DNA of 64,000 nucleotides from contig JAXRKP010000368.1 of assembly GCA_037039925.1 (NCBI GenBank), positions 12,501-76,500 of the forward strand, written 5' to 3'. The notes under the pieces were generated by a model that did not search any database, was not told the DNA's origin, and saw only the letters and a list, made by a program, of their open reading frames with translations. Position 1 is the first letter of the stretch. The number at the start of each line of letters is the position of its first letter. Both the position numbers and the translations under genes were made by a program. This document shows, piece after piece, positions 1-17,099 of the stretch. Source of the DNA: Doris montereyensis. Its lineage: Eukaryota > Mollusca > Gastropoda > Nudibranchia > Dorididae.

Positions 1-2657
<2,657 letters not shown>

Positions 2658-2660
2658 CCG

Positions 2661-3552
2661 GGCAGTGGACAGGTAAGCACCTGTATGGGGATCAGGCTGG
2701 TTTTGGGCAACCAAAGGCTAAATGGAGTTACCGGGAAATGATGTTTCTACATTGTTGCCTACTCTAACGTTTAAATTTCTTAAAACCGTTAGTTTCTGTT
2801 TGGGTTTATGACTCTCTGCAGCTATTTGTACATCGCTTTCGAAGATATCTATTTCTTCTTTGGTGGAACATCTTCGTTTGGTCTACAAGCTATTAATAAT
2901 TTAATTTCTCTTCCTTTTGGTTTAATATTTACCTCTAATAGCCGTGGGCTTATAAATGTCCAACTTTCTAGTAGCGTTTCATGTCTTTTTATGCATTAGG
3001 AGGCCTACCCTGCTCTAGCTCTATCTTTGACATCTACTCGTGAGAATATTAAAATATGATTTCGTCCTACATTTTCTATTCCTTGTCCTTATTTCTTTGT
3101 TTCTGTAATGGCCAAAATGTCTACTTTGAATTTTTTCCATTCCTGCAGCTAATTCTAACTCTTTTCCATTTATTGCCCTAATATTCCATGTTCCAAAAAT
3201 CACAGTCCTTGTTCTTTGCAGAGTCGTCGTCGAAAGTTCAATCCGGGTATATCATCATATGTAATACTTTGAATCAGTTTGGTTTTGGGTAAGCAGGGAT
3301 TAGCCCACTGTACCCTAGATAGATTGTGGGGCTGCAACCTTGAGGCCCCCTGCCGGACCTTGTTATTTTCTGTCAAGGTTAACTCCCTTAGCCTTTGGTT
3401 GCCTAAAACCAGCCTGCAAGGCAGCAAGTTGTTATTTTCTGTCAGGGTTAACTCCCTTAGCCTTTGGTCAACCAAGACCCACCTGTAAGGCAGTAGGAGA
3501 TTCGTGGAGGGCGGAACCGCCTAATCCCTGTACAGGGACCTGTCAACTGCCC
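2661..3552 (-). mobile_element. LINE-A 5' region, fold-back arrangement
   Basis: Bases 2661-2732 match the LINE-A 5' leader in plus orientation (GCAGTGGACAGGTAAGCACC, as at 26717). From about 2740 to 3552 the same 5' region is in minus orientation, running from the endonuclease start back through two leader repeat units (starting near 3358 and 3430) to the 5' terminus near 3550. The segment therefore begins and ends with LINE-A 5' ends in opposite orientation. On the minus strand a remnant of the endonuclease start can be read (FGTWNIRAINGKELEL). No intact ORF remains. Confidence 0.8.
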
Positions 3553-3683
3553 ACACTTGAGATTATGTTCACTTAAAATGTGGGATCGAATATATCCAAA
3601 ATCAAAATGATAATGTATTGAAAAAAGGAGAAAAAGATGAAAGGAAACAAAATTGAAATCAAAATACGCTTACACACAAAGAA

Positions 3684-3717
3684 AGTAAAAAAATAAAAAG
3701 AAAGAAAGGAAGAAGGA

Positions 3718-3781
<64 letters not shown>

Positions 3782-3965
3782 AATAAAATAAAAAAAGAAA
3801 GAAAGAAAAAAAAAGAAAGAGGGAAAGAAAGAAAGAAAGAACGAACGATGAAAATAAAGAAATGAATACATGAATAAATTAATAAATAAATGAACAAATA
3901 AATAAATAAACAATTAATAAACAAATAAGGAGGAAAAAAAGAAAGAGAGAAAGAAAGAAAGAACT
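3684..3965. repeat. (GAAA)n microsatellite and degenerate flank
   Basis: A pure GAAA run of roughly 85 bp (about 3690-3777) is followed by AAAT/GAAA-rich degenerate sequence. LINE-A copies elsewhere end in GAAAGAAAG, but no LINE-A 3' sequence precedes this array, so its origin is unclear. Confidence 0.9.
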
Positions 3966-4544
3966 ACGTAGCGGATGTGAAGGAAAGATTATTGGGTCTG
4001 CAATGCTGGCCAGCGCACAGAGCTAGAAGGCGACTTGAAGAGGACGAGAGGACAACAACTGCTACTTCAATTGAAAGAATAGCAAGGAGCGGGGCGTTAC
4101 AAATTAGTTCAATCAACTTGAGTCTGGCTGTCTTCAACGGATGTATCTGCGAGCTTTTCAAAATGTCTTGAAAGCCTCAAGGGTGAAAGCTGTCAGGCAC
4201 AGAGAGGTCCTTGTGGGACAACTAACAACTAGCGTGAAGCGGGGTGGCGAAATCTGACAGTGTTATAGATTTAGTGTTCTCAAATCTGACCTTCAGATCG
4301 GGTGAAAGCGTTCTTTTATTGTGGTGAGAAACACGTCATGTGGAAAATGACGATTTCATTTAATTTTGATTAAATATCATATTATGTTATTATCAAGATT
4401 GATGATCGTGAGGAAATAACATAATATCATCATCATTCCTCTTCTTCCAACTCTTTTTCTTCTTTCTCTCATTCCCCACCTAATTATGTTGCTCATCCTT
4501 CTCTCCCTTCTCCTACTCCTACCACTAACACCACCATCTTTACC
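3966..4544. other. Unassigned interval
   Basis: Contains only short open frames with no recognisable domain. I see no RNA gene or repeat boundary here. Confidence 0.5.
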
Positions 4545-4668
4545 ACCACGACGACTACTACTACAACTACTACTATTACTACTACTGCTACAACTATTAC
4601 TATTACTACTACTACAACTACTACTATTACTACTACTGCTACAACTACTGCTACTACTACTATTACTG

Positions 4669-4713
<45 letters not shown>

Positions 4714-4858
4714 TTATACTAGTGCTACTACATTGTACTACTACTATTACTACCACTACTAGTACTACTACTATTACTACTACTACTTTTACTACTACTA
4801 CTACTATTACTACTACTACTACTACCACTACCACTACCACTACCATTACTACTACTAT

Positions 4859-4953
<95 letters not shown>

Positions 4954-4957
4954 ATAC
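4545..4957. repeat. (CTA)n/(TAC)n compound trinucleotide array
   Basis: About 410 bp of ACT/CTA/TTA trinucleotides, imperfect in the 5' part (CTA, TTA and CTG variants) and pure in the last ~100 bp. It gives spurious poly-Leu, poly-Thr, poly-Ser and poly-Val open frames in several frames; none is coding. Confidence 0.95.
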
Positions 4958-5149
4958 TATTAATTAGAGTATACTCCAGAAAACAAGTTTGGATCATAAT
5001 ATTCTGAAAAATTACAGACTAATCTCTAATTTACAATTTCTCTCAAATTATAATTCAAATTAGTGCCCGTCTCAAAGAGAATAATATGTTTGAAAAAGTA
5101 TTAATCTGCTTATAAAACGAAGCATAGTTAGTTCTCAAAGTTGAAACTG

Positions 5150-6270
5150 ATCTGCTTAATTAATCTGATTCCGGTTTAGTTTCTGTTCTTGTGAAATTGG
5201 ACCTCTCAGTAGCCTTTGATATATTTGATCATGAACTTTTGATAACAAGATTCCATCATTGTTTTGGAATAACTGGTACCCTTCGCATGTGGTTTCAATC
5301 ATATTTATCAAACAGCCACCAGTTATTTGAAATAAAGACACCCAATTCCAGTGCAAATTAAGTATGGTTTGCCTCAGGGATCTGTTCTTAGCCCTATTTT
5401 TCTTTGGGGGAAATAATTTCTGAACATGGTTTTAATTATCACATATACCCTGATGGCATGTAATTTTATAAATCGTCATTTTGTGAAGACGTTTGCCATA
5501 TTCTACTGATTTAGAAAAGTTTGTCCCAGAAATGTCTGCCTGGATAAATATTTAACAAATTGAAGTTAAATGAAGATGAAATTGGAAAACAATGTCTTTG
5601 GCACTAGATCTAAAGTAAAGAACCTGAGCATTCCAACTGCCATATATAAGATGAGAGCTAAAAACTATGGCGTCATATTTTTTACTCAGTTCTCTCAATG
5701 GATGCAAAGTTGCTAATATTAAGCCCCTTATCACAGAAAGTACAAGAAATGAATTGTCATGCTCATTCATCACATCTAAACGCGATTATTGTAACTAACT
5801 TTTAGCTGGGGTGGCAGACGATCGCATGAATAAATTACAGCAAATCCAAAATAGTGTAACATGTTGAGTAAAAAGAAAAGACTGAACACACCACACTAAC
5901 ACTGAAAGAACTACGTTGGTTTCCGATGTACTATCTTATAAGTTATAAGATAGCAACATTGATCTATCAATGTAACAATGATCCATAATTATTTTCCAAG
6001 TTACTCTAGACTAGAGAGTTCATTTCTTTATAGGATACCAACTATACAACTCAGATTCCGTAGCTTTGGGGCACCCCTTCTCGTGCCAAAGGCAAAATTG
6101 AAATCTTATAGGGGATATAACCTTTTCAAACTATGGCCCATTGATGTAGAATGGTTGTTTGACAGCCGTAAAGGAATTAACTATTTAAACTCCTTTAAGT
6201 TTTCTCTGAAACTTATCTTTTTAATGAATGTTATAAATATGCTTCCATATCATATTTTATAGATGATATT
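5150..6270 (+). mobile_element. L2/CR1-like LINE reverse transcriptase relic
   Basis: Plus-strand pieces in several frames read as a CR1/L2-type RT. Near 5190 is VKLDLSVAFDIFDHELL (RT motif A region), followed by HHCFGIT.GTLRMWFQSYLSN. Near 5360 is a GLPQGSVLSPIF-like segment, broken. Near 5900 is LKELRWFPMYYL and near 6110 a C-terminal LWPIDVEWLFDSRK segment. The reading frame changes many times and has stops, so this is an old dead copy. The family differs from LINE-A in its motif spacing and C-terminal sequence. Confidence 0.75.
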
Positions 6271-6399
6271 TCCTCTTTTAATGAAATTCTAAATCTTAAA
6301 TGCCATTAATCAGTGCATATTTTATTGTCAATTCTATGGTACTGATTATGCTTCTTCAATGTCTTAAGCAATGACGTACAGCCCAAAAATCGGTGCCCT

Positions 6400-6790
6400 G
6401 ACAAAAGAAAAACAGGAAGAAAAGATAGAGGCGACTGAGATGAAGATGTCGCGGTTCTTCTTGGGTGTGTCAAGGTTGATAAGATTTGAATGAACACATT
6501 CGATTGGAAACACAAGTAGATAGGCAATGAGACAAAGCTAGGGAATGCAGACTGAGATGGTACGGACATGTAAAGAAAAGGGCAATGGAGTATATTGAGC
6601 ATAAGACATTGCGGATGGACTTACCATAGCAGGAAGAAGAGGGGAAGACGAAAACGAAGGTGTATGGATAAATCACAGGAAGACATGAAGAGCGTAGATG
6701 CAAGAGATTGAAACGAAGAGGATAGGACAAAGTGGAGAAGCATGATCTGCTGTGGCGACCCCTAACGGGAAAAGGCCGAAAGACAAAGAA
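6400..6790 (+). mobile_element. LINE C-terminal fragment (family B)
   Basis: Plus strand reads KIEATEMKMSRFFLGVSRL, then RLRWYGHVK, GRRGRRRKRRC and finally DRTKWRSMICCGDP. This is the conserved C-terminal tail of a large group of invertebrate non-LTR elements, and the CCGDP ending is characteristic. Only the 3' tail is present, so it is a 5'-truncated, frame-shifted copy. Confidence 0.75.
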
Positions 6791-7186
6791 AAAGATTGTC
6801 TTCAGGATGTAAAGCATCATTAGAGTGATTTTAGGTGAATAATGCTATATAACTGCACCTATTATTATTACTAAATGTTTACAGTAGTATCCGTCTAGGA
6901 GTGCGGTCGTCGGGAGACAAAAAATAACTGTGCACTTAGGCGGAAAGTGCTCTTAGGTGGATTCACTTATAGTGACGTAATTTAGACCGAACAGTTCGGG
7001 ATAATGAAAAAACAAATTGTTCTCCTCGAGGTCCCACGTTGTTGCACTTTCAGAAGTGAAGGCGTGAGCGAAATGTTGAAGAATGCAAACTGATCACCAC
7101 TAAGAAAAAGAAAAGCAAGGCAAAAAGTCAAGATCCCTTACAAAGTTTGCCAAGGATATATATTTTTTGGGGAGTACTATTTTATT
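6791..7186. other. Unassigned interval
   Basis: No coding or RNA feature recognised between the LINE tail and the SINE-like repeat. Confidence 0.5.
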
Positions 7187-7420
7187 TTATTTACCCACAT
7201 CTACAACTAAGGTGATCTCTGGGTTTTCGGTAGGAATTTTCGTTTAACCCAGAATGCTCTGTAAACATCCTAGGGATCTGTAACGTGCACAACGTGTTGT
7301 TATCCGCACACAGGACCTCTTTTTATCGTACGACTCCGATGAAACTAGATGTCGAACCACCTACCTTGACCAGGGGGGGCCTAAAAAACTCGAGAAAACC
7401 ATTGGCGAGACTGTACTTAG
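7187..7420 (+). repeat. SINE-like repeat S1, copy 1
   Basis: About 230 bp related to 23515-23815. Shared landmarks, in order: TTTACCCACATC, AAGGTGATCTCTGGGTTTT, TAACGTGCACA, AGGACCTC.TTTTATC, CTCCGATG and GATGTCGA.CCA, then TTGACCAGGG. A third, more diverged copy lies at 61452-61590. No coding capacity. The class (SINE or other short interspersed repeat) is inferred from length and copy number in the window. Confidence 0.75.
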
Positions 7421-9603
<2,183 letters not shown>

Positions 9604-9642
9604 CAAGGCCGTCTATATAGTGTCACTATATAGACGGCCTTG
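9604..9642. repeat. Perfect 19-bp inverted repeat with 1-nt spacer
   Basis: CAAGGCCGTCTATATAGTG is followed by T and then by its exact reverse complement, a 39-bp near-continuous palindrome. The flanks do not extend the pairing. It could extrude as a cruciform or mark a repeat junction. No coding context. Confidence 0.95.
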
Positions 9643-9926
9643 CTTCAATACTTTCAATACATCCGCCGTGAAGGCTGTAGTGAAGCGAATTTTCTCGCCT
9701 GTCCTTTAGTCTATAGTAATATAAAGTCAAGGGATGTATTGATTTTTTCAATGATAAAATTTGAATTGGGGATCGGTTGAGAGGCTGACAGTAGTGACAG
9801 CTTGCCTGCCTCTGGACCAGAGAATCTGCAACTCTACTTTTACACTATAATTTTTTTGTCCACCTTATGTGGTGATCTCTGGATGATTGATTGACAGTGA
9901 CAGACACTAACAATATGTCTTTATAC

Positions 9927-9927
<1 letters not shown>

Positions 9928-9998
<71 letters not shown>

Positions 9999-10030
9999 TC
10001 CTAACTTATATATATATATTATATATATTG
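9928..10030. repeat. (TA)n microsatellite
   Basis: Pure AT run to about 9995, a short break, then a second smaller AT run at 10008-10030. Confidence 0.95.
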
Positions 10031-12134
10031 TTAAAAGAGGAAGGCGAAAGTTATGTATGCATAAACTAAGATATCAAATATCATACACACACACATTACT
10101 TTCAAAATAATAAAAATATAACACTAATGACAAATAACTATATTCTTAACACCAGTTTTATTGACATCATCAATACAGCACAGCACCCCTTTAGTGAATT
10201 ACTGGGGGTGGAAGTACCAATAAGGGCAAAGTTACACAAAATTTATTATGTACATGAAGGAGTTGAATTGTTTACTTTAACCATAATACGGGATCTTTTT
10301 TGCTACAATATTGTTTGTCCAAATAATCTCTATAGATGAAATTAAAGACAACAAAATGGCTCTTTTCAGTTTTCAGTATGCATGGCATTTTGAAATTCCA
10401 CAGGCCACAATAACATTGAAAAGACAAATAAAAAAATAAACATGTTTATTAAGAAGCCGATCAATAATGAAAGACAATGATGCATGTCAACATTTTAAAA
10501 ATGTTGTTTCATTGTAATATACCTTGTCTTGCATAAGCGGTAAGTTCAGGTGAATTAAGAGGAAACAAGATGCAAGACATGTAAAAGAGAGAATGTGAAG
10601 GAGGACCCACAACTACTATCAAAACTTATATACATAACAATGAACAAAAAGATTTCCCTAAAATTGTCGCTTCATTCATACCAGGCTGGGCATATATCAT
10701 TATCATTTACATTATCCACATTTAATTTATTATCACTTAAACTTTCATTCTACACATTTAGGACAATCACATACTTCTCTTTACTTCAATATTAATCTTT
10801 AATTCAATACTATATGATAATCACATTTCACATATAACACCCCAATAAATTCACTTCTGGATTACATTCTTAATCTTACCTACTTAACACAACAAAAATA
10901 AATTACACACATTTCCATTAGTCTTTTTGTTTCTAATGACTATATTCAATACTGGTAAGTTTATAATCACACCACAATAAAAAAATAAATCCCATCGATC
11001 GAAAAAGATAAACACGGGTCTAAAAATAAAATATTTATGAGCGCTGCTAATAAACATGGAAGAAATACAGCTGAGTAATTCTTATTTCAATGCGAGACAA
11101 AGTCACCTGAAGTTGACATTTGCTTGAAAAATCCAAGTTTTATCCAAATTCTAGAGAAAGAATATTTCATTACTTAAAGAAATAATTTTTTCCAGTACGG
11201 TTGAAATTTCTTTATATTACAGAACTATACGAGGACAGTTTTGCAGTTGACCCGAATGATCACACTTCCCCTCTGATATGGATATATAGTCCGTATCCCA
11301 CCCCGCACAAGTGCAGGCTCATTGACTACATAATTTTATCCCCCAGCAGGCCATTTCATTCAAAGTCATTCTCAATTCCCCTTGAAAGCATACAGTACAA
11401 CAGTCTGTTAGGCACTTAGTACTAACACTTTGACAAGATTTCTCTACCTCATTCACACCTGGGTCCAACGAGGAACACAGAGTGAAGTATCCTTCCTAAG
11501 AGTAGTAGAGTACAACATTGGGGGAAAAAGACCTGGGCAAGCCATGTATTTGGGACTAGTGTCGTCATGATTACTAACTCACAACACTATGATGATGCTT
11601 CTGTAATGTGTTCCAATTGATGTAATGCAATCAAACATCAATTCTGTCTTTATCCACACTGCAAGCCTTGTCGGCAATATGGCAAGCAAGAATGGCATTG
11701 TGAGTGGCAACTTGAAATGTGTTCCAATTAATGTTACACAATGTTTCTAAATTAAATATGTCAATACAAATTATTTAGAATCTATATAGATACATGTATA
11801 TATGTATGATTTATCTAATTTTGTTTCTATTTCTAAAGGATTGTATTTGATCAAACACTACAAATTGTAGTACAATTGTGATTCTCTAAACCAAAAAAAT
11901 TGGCTTTTTCAAATGTTGTTGGATTAATTTTTATCATTGAACAATAAGAGTTTAATGCGTCACTCCCAGGCACTTCATGTTGTTCTAAATTAAATTATAA
12001 TATTTCAAACATATAATTTTTCACTTTTAACAGATGGGTGTGACATTGTTGTATGTTGAAACTGAGTTTTCAAAATATCTTTATACATCTTTCCACTGTC
12101 ATTGATCGACGGCAATTAATCAGTTTCCAGATAT
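10031..12134. other. Long non-coding AT-rich interval
   Basis: No recognised gene. Around 11460-11600 there is a short block (CCTTCCTAAGAG, then TCGTCATGATTA and ACAACACTA) resembling one at about 57290-57360, which suggests a weak dispersed repeat. Confidence 0.45.
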
Positions 12135-12735
12135 TGAACACTCCAGAACATGTTGCATATTCTAAAAATTTCAAACCACCATCATAAAACTGCAATAAAA
12201 AATCAGCGGTATCGGTATCAAATTAACCATAATAAAATATTCTTAACGGCTAAATTGCTTGTTCACTCAAGAATAACAAACATATTGGATAATTGTAATT
12301 CTCTTTTGTATGGTCTTCCCAAGTCTTCACTCAGATAATTGCAAAAAAATTCAGAATATCTCAGCCAGACTCATCACCAAACCTTAGTCTAGACATAATA
12401 TTACACTAATTCTCAAATCCGTCCATTGGCTTCCAATAGAGTCTAGAACTAGAGCAAAATTCAAAACTGCATGTCTAACATTTAAAAGTCTAAATGATAT
12501 GGGACCAAACTATTTGAAAGATCTCATTAAAATTCATCAGCCTGTACAACTTAGATCATGTCAAACTGTCTTAGTCAAGAATATACCCAAATCAAATTTT
12601 TCTAGCAGAACTTTTAAATTTGCTGCACTTGAAGTGTGGAACTCCTTAACTGAGGACACAAGAAATGCAAAATCTTTAAATGCTTTTAAATCAAAATTGA
12701 AAACATAACTCTTTAAAAAGCCTTCTTAGTATAAA
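12135..12735 (+). mobile_element. L2/CR1-like LINE C-terminal fragment
   Basis: Plus strand reads RITNILDNCNSLLYGLP near 12270, then a HITLILKSVHWLPIESR-like stretch near 12400, then MGPNYLKDLIKIHQPVQL at 12499, and FAALEVWNSLTEDTRNAK to 12705. This is the typical end of CR1/L2-type RT proteins (an LLYGLP.S.L to LHWLPI to P.YL..L to WNSLP series). Frame changes and stops show it is dead. Only the 3' part is present. Confidence 0.8.
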
Positions 12736-13394
12736 AGACCATACAATCACTCGAAGATCTTTTGATATTAACATAATATATGCTGTTAAGTTTTAGACAT
12801 GATTTCTAATATTGTACTTTAAATTGTGGATGTTAAATTTTCATTCACGATTTTTGATACTGTAGTTTTAATTCTCATTGAATAAGTTTGGATGTGTGAG
12901 ACTTTTTTGTTGCCTTTATTATGAGTCATGTTAAGTGCCACTGAGCATTTTAAATGGATATTAGATTATTAGCTGTACAAAAAAAAAACATGAATTTCTG
13001 GGAGAAACACAACAAATCTGAGTTTGAAGCACCTTCTTTATATTTATAACCTGCTCATCTTGAATTTCTTCATACAAAGTTTTAATAGAAGAGTATTTTT
13101 TTTTTTTCAACAGAAGGACAATATGGTGCCCTCGAAAAGATTTGACAAAATGTTGCCTAAACATGGCAAAGCCTTGTATTATGGGATCACATTATCATTT
13201 TGACAATATCCCTCATCACAGCCCTCTCTTCCATCACATGAGTCAAATAAGCAAAACAAGGCTGAATAATAATTTCCCCAACAGAACAAATACAATGTAT
13301 ATATCATTAGCAGCCCCATACTCTAGAGTAAAGCTGTAAGTTAAAATCTTAGTTTCATAGGCCTGATTATGTAATATTATCAGGAAGGACCCTC
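12736..13394. other. Unassigned interval
   Basis: Non-coding sequence after the LINE end. No recognisable gene. Confidence 0.45.
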
Positions 13395-14275
13395 AATACT
13401 TTTTTGATATGATGTTTAGTAGTTTACTAAATGAGCATACATATGCACTGAGAAATATTACAACATCTTTGTACATAAAGGAATCACATTGGAGTGAAGT
13501 GAAAAGTGGTAAATGACAGAACATGTTTGGTGGAGAGGACCTGTGTAGTACCTACACGCCAGTCATGTTGTTCTTCAACTCCTGAATTTTCCTTAATTGT
13601 TCTATTATTTGACCTTATTTAAAGACTGTAGCCGCACACTTAACAAACACCAACACACATGTCCATGCATACACCCAAGACACCACTATCATGTTTCAAC
13701 CACAGTGAGAAGGCACTCACTGAAGTGTGTTGTTTAAACTATTCATTAAATGCCTTACTCGCAAAGTGAGCTGATGTGTTTGTGTTCTCTCCTTGTTATT
13801 ACTCACTACACTACAAGACAAAAATTATGTGGACAGTTTTGTGAAAATGTGACGAATTCAACCATATTTTTTATGTGCACTTTAAACCTGTGTTTTAAGA
13901 GTAATTTTGAATTAACATCCCATTTCTGATCTACTTACTTATAAAAAGAAAGTGTGCCTTGATTCCTGTAATATTTGAAAAACAACTCACAAGCAAAAAG
14001 CATGAGGTTGTAAAAGTGAAAAAGTGTAAATGACAGAACATCTTTGGTTGAGAGGACCTGTGTAGCACCTACATGCCGTCGCCAGTCATGTTTCTTTCAA
14101 CTCCTGAATTTTCCGTAATTGTTCTAATATTTGGCCTCGGTCAAAAACAAAAATTACGTGGACGGATTCGTGAAAGTGTGACGAATTCAACCTAATTTCT
14201 TCTCTGTGTTGTAACCTGTGTTTTAAGAGTAATTTTGAATTAATATTCCATTTCTGATCTTTTTTATAAAAAAAC
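13395..14275. repeat. Diverged tandem duplication
   Basis: About 13500-13960 is repeated at about 14015-14275. Shared landmarks: AAATGACAGAACAT, GAGAGGACCTGTGTAG, CACCTACA, TCAACTCCTGAATTTTCC, GTGACGAATTCAACC and TGTGTTTTAAGAGTAATTTT. The second copy lacks an internal segment of the first. A third partial copy of the upstream part (ACTAAATGAGCATACAT, TAAAGGAATCACA) is at about 15490-15640. No coding capacity. Confidence 0.8.
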
Positions 14276-15484
14276 CCTGAAAGCTTTGGAAAACGACAAC
14301 TCACAACAACAAAAAGGTGATGTGATAGGTCAGGAAACAGTCAATTTGCGTTATGTGTTTCACATTGAATTTGTGTTAGTATGTGCCATTGAAGAGGGAA
14401 CTGCTGGCAGCTACAGCCAATGGCAGACCTAGTGTGTTCACGTCCAATATGATAACCATCTAATATGTAACATGCCATGGAAATTTGTACACAGTTTCTA
14501 GGGGTGTTATGGGACGAAATAAAAGAAAGAATTAATCCCTTGACACTGACATTGGATTCATCATAGCAGATCAGGACACCCCAGGAAAAAGAAAACCCCC
14601 AGATTTTTTCAGTCTTACATACACTCAATGAAAACACTTACACAGGAGGAGGTACTGCAACTCTCTAACAATTAAATCAACTGAAACATTCAACAAAAGA
14701 AAACGATAGCTTCAAAATTGAACTGGGGAATGAAAACCCTTCTAAACATCATCAAAGATGACAATAAAGAGCTCAAATACAAAATAAATCCCGCCTCCTC
14801 GAAAATAAGTGATTGCGAAAATGACTTCAGACAGGAATCCATAGAAATTTTGTGAAAGTGAACGATGACAAAAAGAAACAATACAAGAATGTGAAAAGAA
14901 AATCTTGAACATGATCAATCACAAACTGCAAATTTAAACTGGAGAGCAAGATATTTAAGCAACACACCATGTGGAAGCTACCACAGCAGCAGAGATCACT
15001 TAACTATTATTGTCAAATTTTATGGAAGTAAGAAAAAGAGATGAGGTTTTCACTAACAAACAAACAGGTGAGCCCACTTCAATTACAGAAGACCTTACAA
15101 CAACAAATTACCAAATATATAAACAAGTGCAACAACATCCAAGAGTTTTTTTCTGCATGCACAATAAATGGAACAATAATTGCTGTATTAAAAAAACCAG
15201 AAGAAAGTATTCCTCAACAGTAAACAACCATTAGCATGAACAATTAAATCTTGTACAATCTGTGTTGTCACCTATTAGTTGCACGCTAAAATCATAGGTT
15301 TTGGATTTAAACAATCGAAGTCCTCATTTTCACAATCAAACTCAAGCATCTGCTAACATATACGACTATTAGGAGTAGTAGGTTAGTACCACTACATACA
15401 ACAGAAGACAAATGGACAAAGTATCACGATCTGTGTCAATAGTCAAATCATACAATAATGATCTGAATGAATTTCTCCTATTTG
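14276..15484. other. Unassigned interval
   Basis: AT-rich and without a recognisable gene or family. Confidence 0.45.
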
Positions 15485-15667
15485 TAGAAACATCTTTGTA
15501 TGATACAAATTATGTGATGTTTACTAAATGAGCATACATGCATACTGAACAATGTTACATCTATTTGTGTAAGACATAAAGGAATCACAGTGAAGTGAAG
15601 TAAAAAGTGATAAATGACAAAACATCTTTGACGGAGTTGTCATTTATCGTTGTTTAACACTGTTAAG

Positions 15668-15872
15668 CATCTATTTGTGCGTGTATGGTATATGTGTAAA
15701 TGTGTACATAGGCAAAAGCATCTAAGAATGTGTGTATAAAAATAAAAGACAAGCCAGTGGCTTTTGTGTATGAAATGATAAAAATAATTGATTTAGCAAT
15801 TATTGACTTCATGCTTCATGACTAATATGAGTCACTGCCAATAATTTTTGATTGCTCATTATATATTTAAAG
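15668..15872 (+). repeat. Direct repeat, upstream copy, flanking an RT fragment
   Basis: About 200 bp with landmarks GTGTAAATGTGTACAT, ATCTAAGAATGTGT, AATAAAAGACAA and AATGATAAAAATAATTGATT, ending in ATATTTAAAGC. It recurs at 16498-16692 on the other side of a Jockey-like RT fragment. Confidence 0.85.
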
Positions 15873-16497
15873 CTGCAAGGAGCAATCAGCAAACTATTAA
15901 CCAAATGTGACCCAGGACCGGATGGAATAATAAGCGACATGATATTGCATTTAGGGAATCAGGCCATAAAGAAACTTCTGCAAAATTATAACAGCAGCTG
16001 GAAACGTGGGAAAGTGCCATCACTTTGGAAAAAAGGCTGTCCTCACACCTATCCACAAACAGGAAAACCAAGAAACGAGACGAACAGTTATCGTCCAATC
16101 AGCCTGACCATCTGTCTCTGCAAATTAATGAAGCAGATAATTAATGCAAGACTCATGTGGTTCCTTGAGAGTAAAAACGTTCTAATGAAAGAGCAATGAG
16201 GATTTAGAAAATACAGATCAACGAAAGGCCAAGTGACGTATATAACGCAAGAAACTGAAGAAGGCTTCCAGAACAAAAAACAAACATTAGTCATCTGGGT
16301 AGACATGAAAAAAGCGTTTGACCAAGTTTGGAGAACTGGACTGTTGAGTAAACTACTGAAAATTGAAGTAAATAGAAAATTGTACACATGGATAAAGGAA
16401 TACCTAAACCAGAGAAAAGTGTCAATGAGTATTGGAGCATCCTCAAACACGGAGTTCTCCAAGGTGGAATTCTCTCATCTACATTATTCTTGATATT
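15873..16497 (+). mobile_element. Jockey-like RT fragment, nested between direct repeats
   Basis: Plus strand contains KCDPGPDGIISDMI (RT start region) and NSYRPISLTICLCKLMKQI. An FRKYRST segment follows, then ETLVIWVDMKKAFDQVW-like motif A (as LVIWVDMKKAFDQVW at ~16290), and finally GVLQGGILSSTLFLIFI (motif B, frame-shifted) at 16440-16497. Both ends are truncated. It stops exactly where the downstream direct repeat starts. Confidence 0.82.
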
Positions 16498-16692
16498 TAT
16501 CATCTATTTGTGTATGTTTGTGTATGGTATATGTGTAAATGTGTACATGGGGAAAAGTATCTAAGAATGTGTATCAAAATAAAAGACAAAAGCCAGTTGC
16601 TTTTTCCTTAGAAATGATAAAAATAATTGATTTAGCAATTATTGACTTCATGAGTAATATTTGTTACTGCTCGACATACATTTAAAGCTTGT
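16498..16692 (+). repeat. Direct repeat, downstream copy
   Basis: Matches 15668-15872 over about 190 bp with scattered substitutions and small indels, so the duplication is old. Confidence 0.85.
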
Positions 16693-17099
16693 GTAAATGA
16701 GTTTTTACATAGGTTTATCTGTTGTATTGTTTATACTTCTTTATTTTAAATGTAGTCGTGAATTTTCTTTGGATCAATTTAACTGTACCATCAAAATAAA
16801 CACACATCAGGATGGAAGCCCCTGTTAGTGGATAACTTGGGTCCCTCAGCAACGGGGTGCTAGACTATGCTCAATGTGATCCTAGAGTGTCGTAAGAGGC
16901 TACCAAATGGCACAGACAATCCTCCAGGTCAGAGGTGGGGCATATGGTTAATACATGTACCCCTATCCTGTAAAAATTTGATCTGTTACAGAAAACACAG
17001 ACAAGAAGAAAAAATGTTAATTCCTTTGGGAGATGGGAGTATCCTCACATGGTGCAAGCACCAATGTAGGCACTTTAGATAAATCAATTCCTCCGGCAA
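16693..17099. other. Unassigned interval
   Basis: No gene seen. A retroelement-like phrase (LECRKRLPNGTDNPP) can be read near 16876 but is too short to classify. Confidence 0.4.

Noticed and set aside
4486..4967. Poly-Leu, poly-Thr, poly-Ser and poly-Val open frames
   Set aside because: Translation of the (CTA)n trinucleotide array in different frames.
5931..5953. 23-bp palindrome CTATCTTATAA-G-TTATAAGATAG
   Set aside because: It falls within the L2/CR1-like RT coding relic and is explained by the underlying coding sequence (WFPMYYL...YKIATLIYQ).
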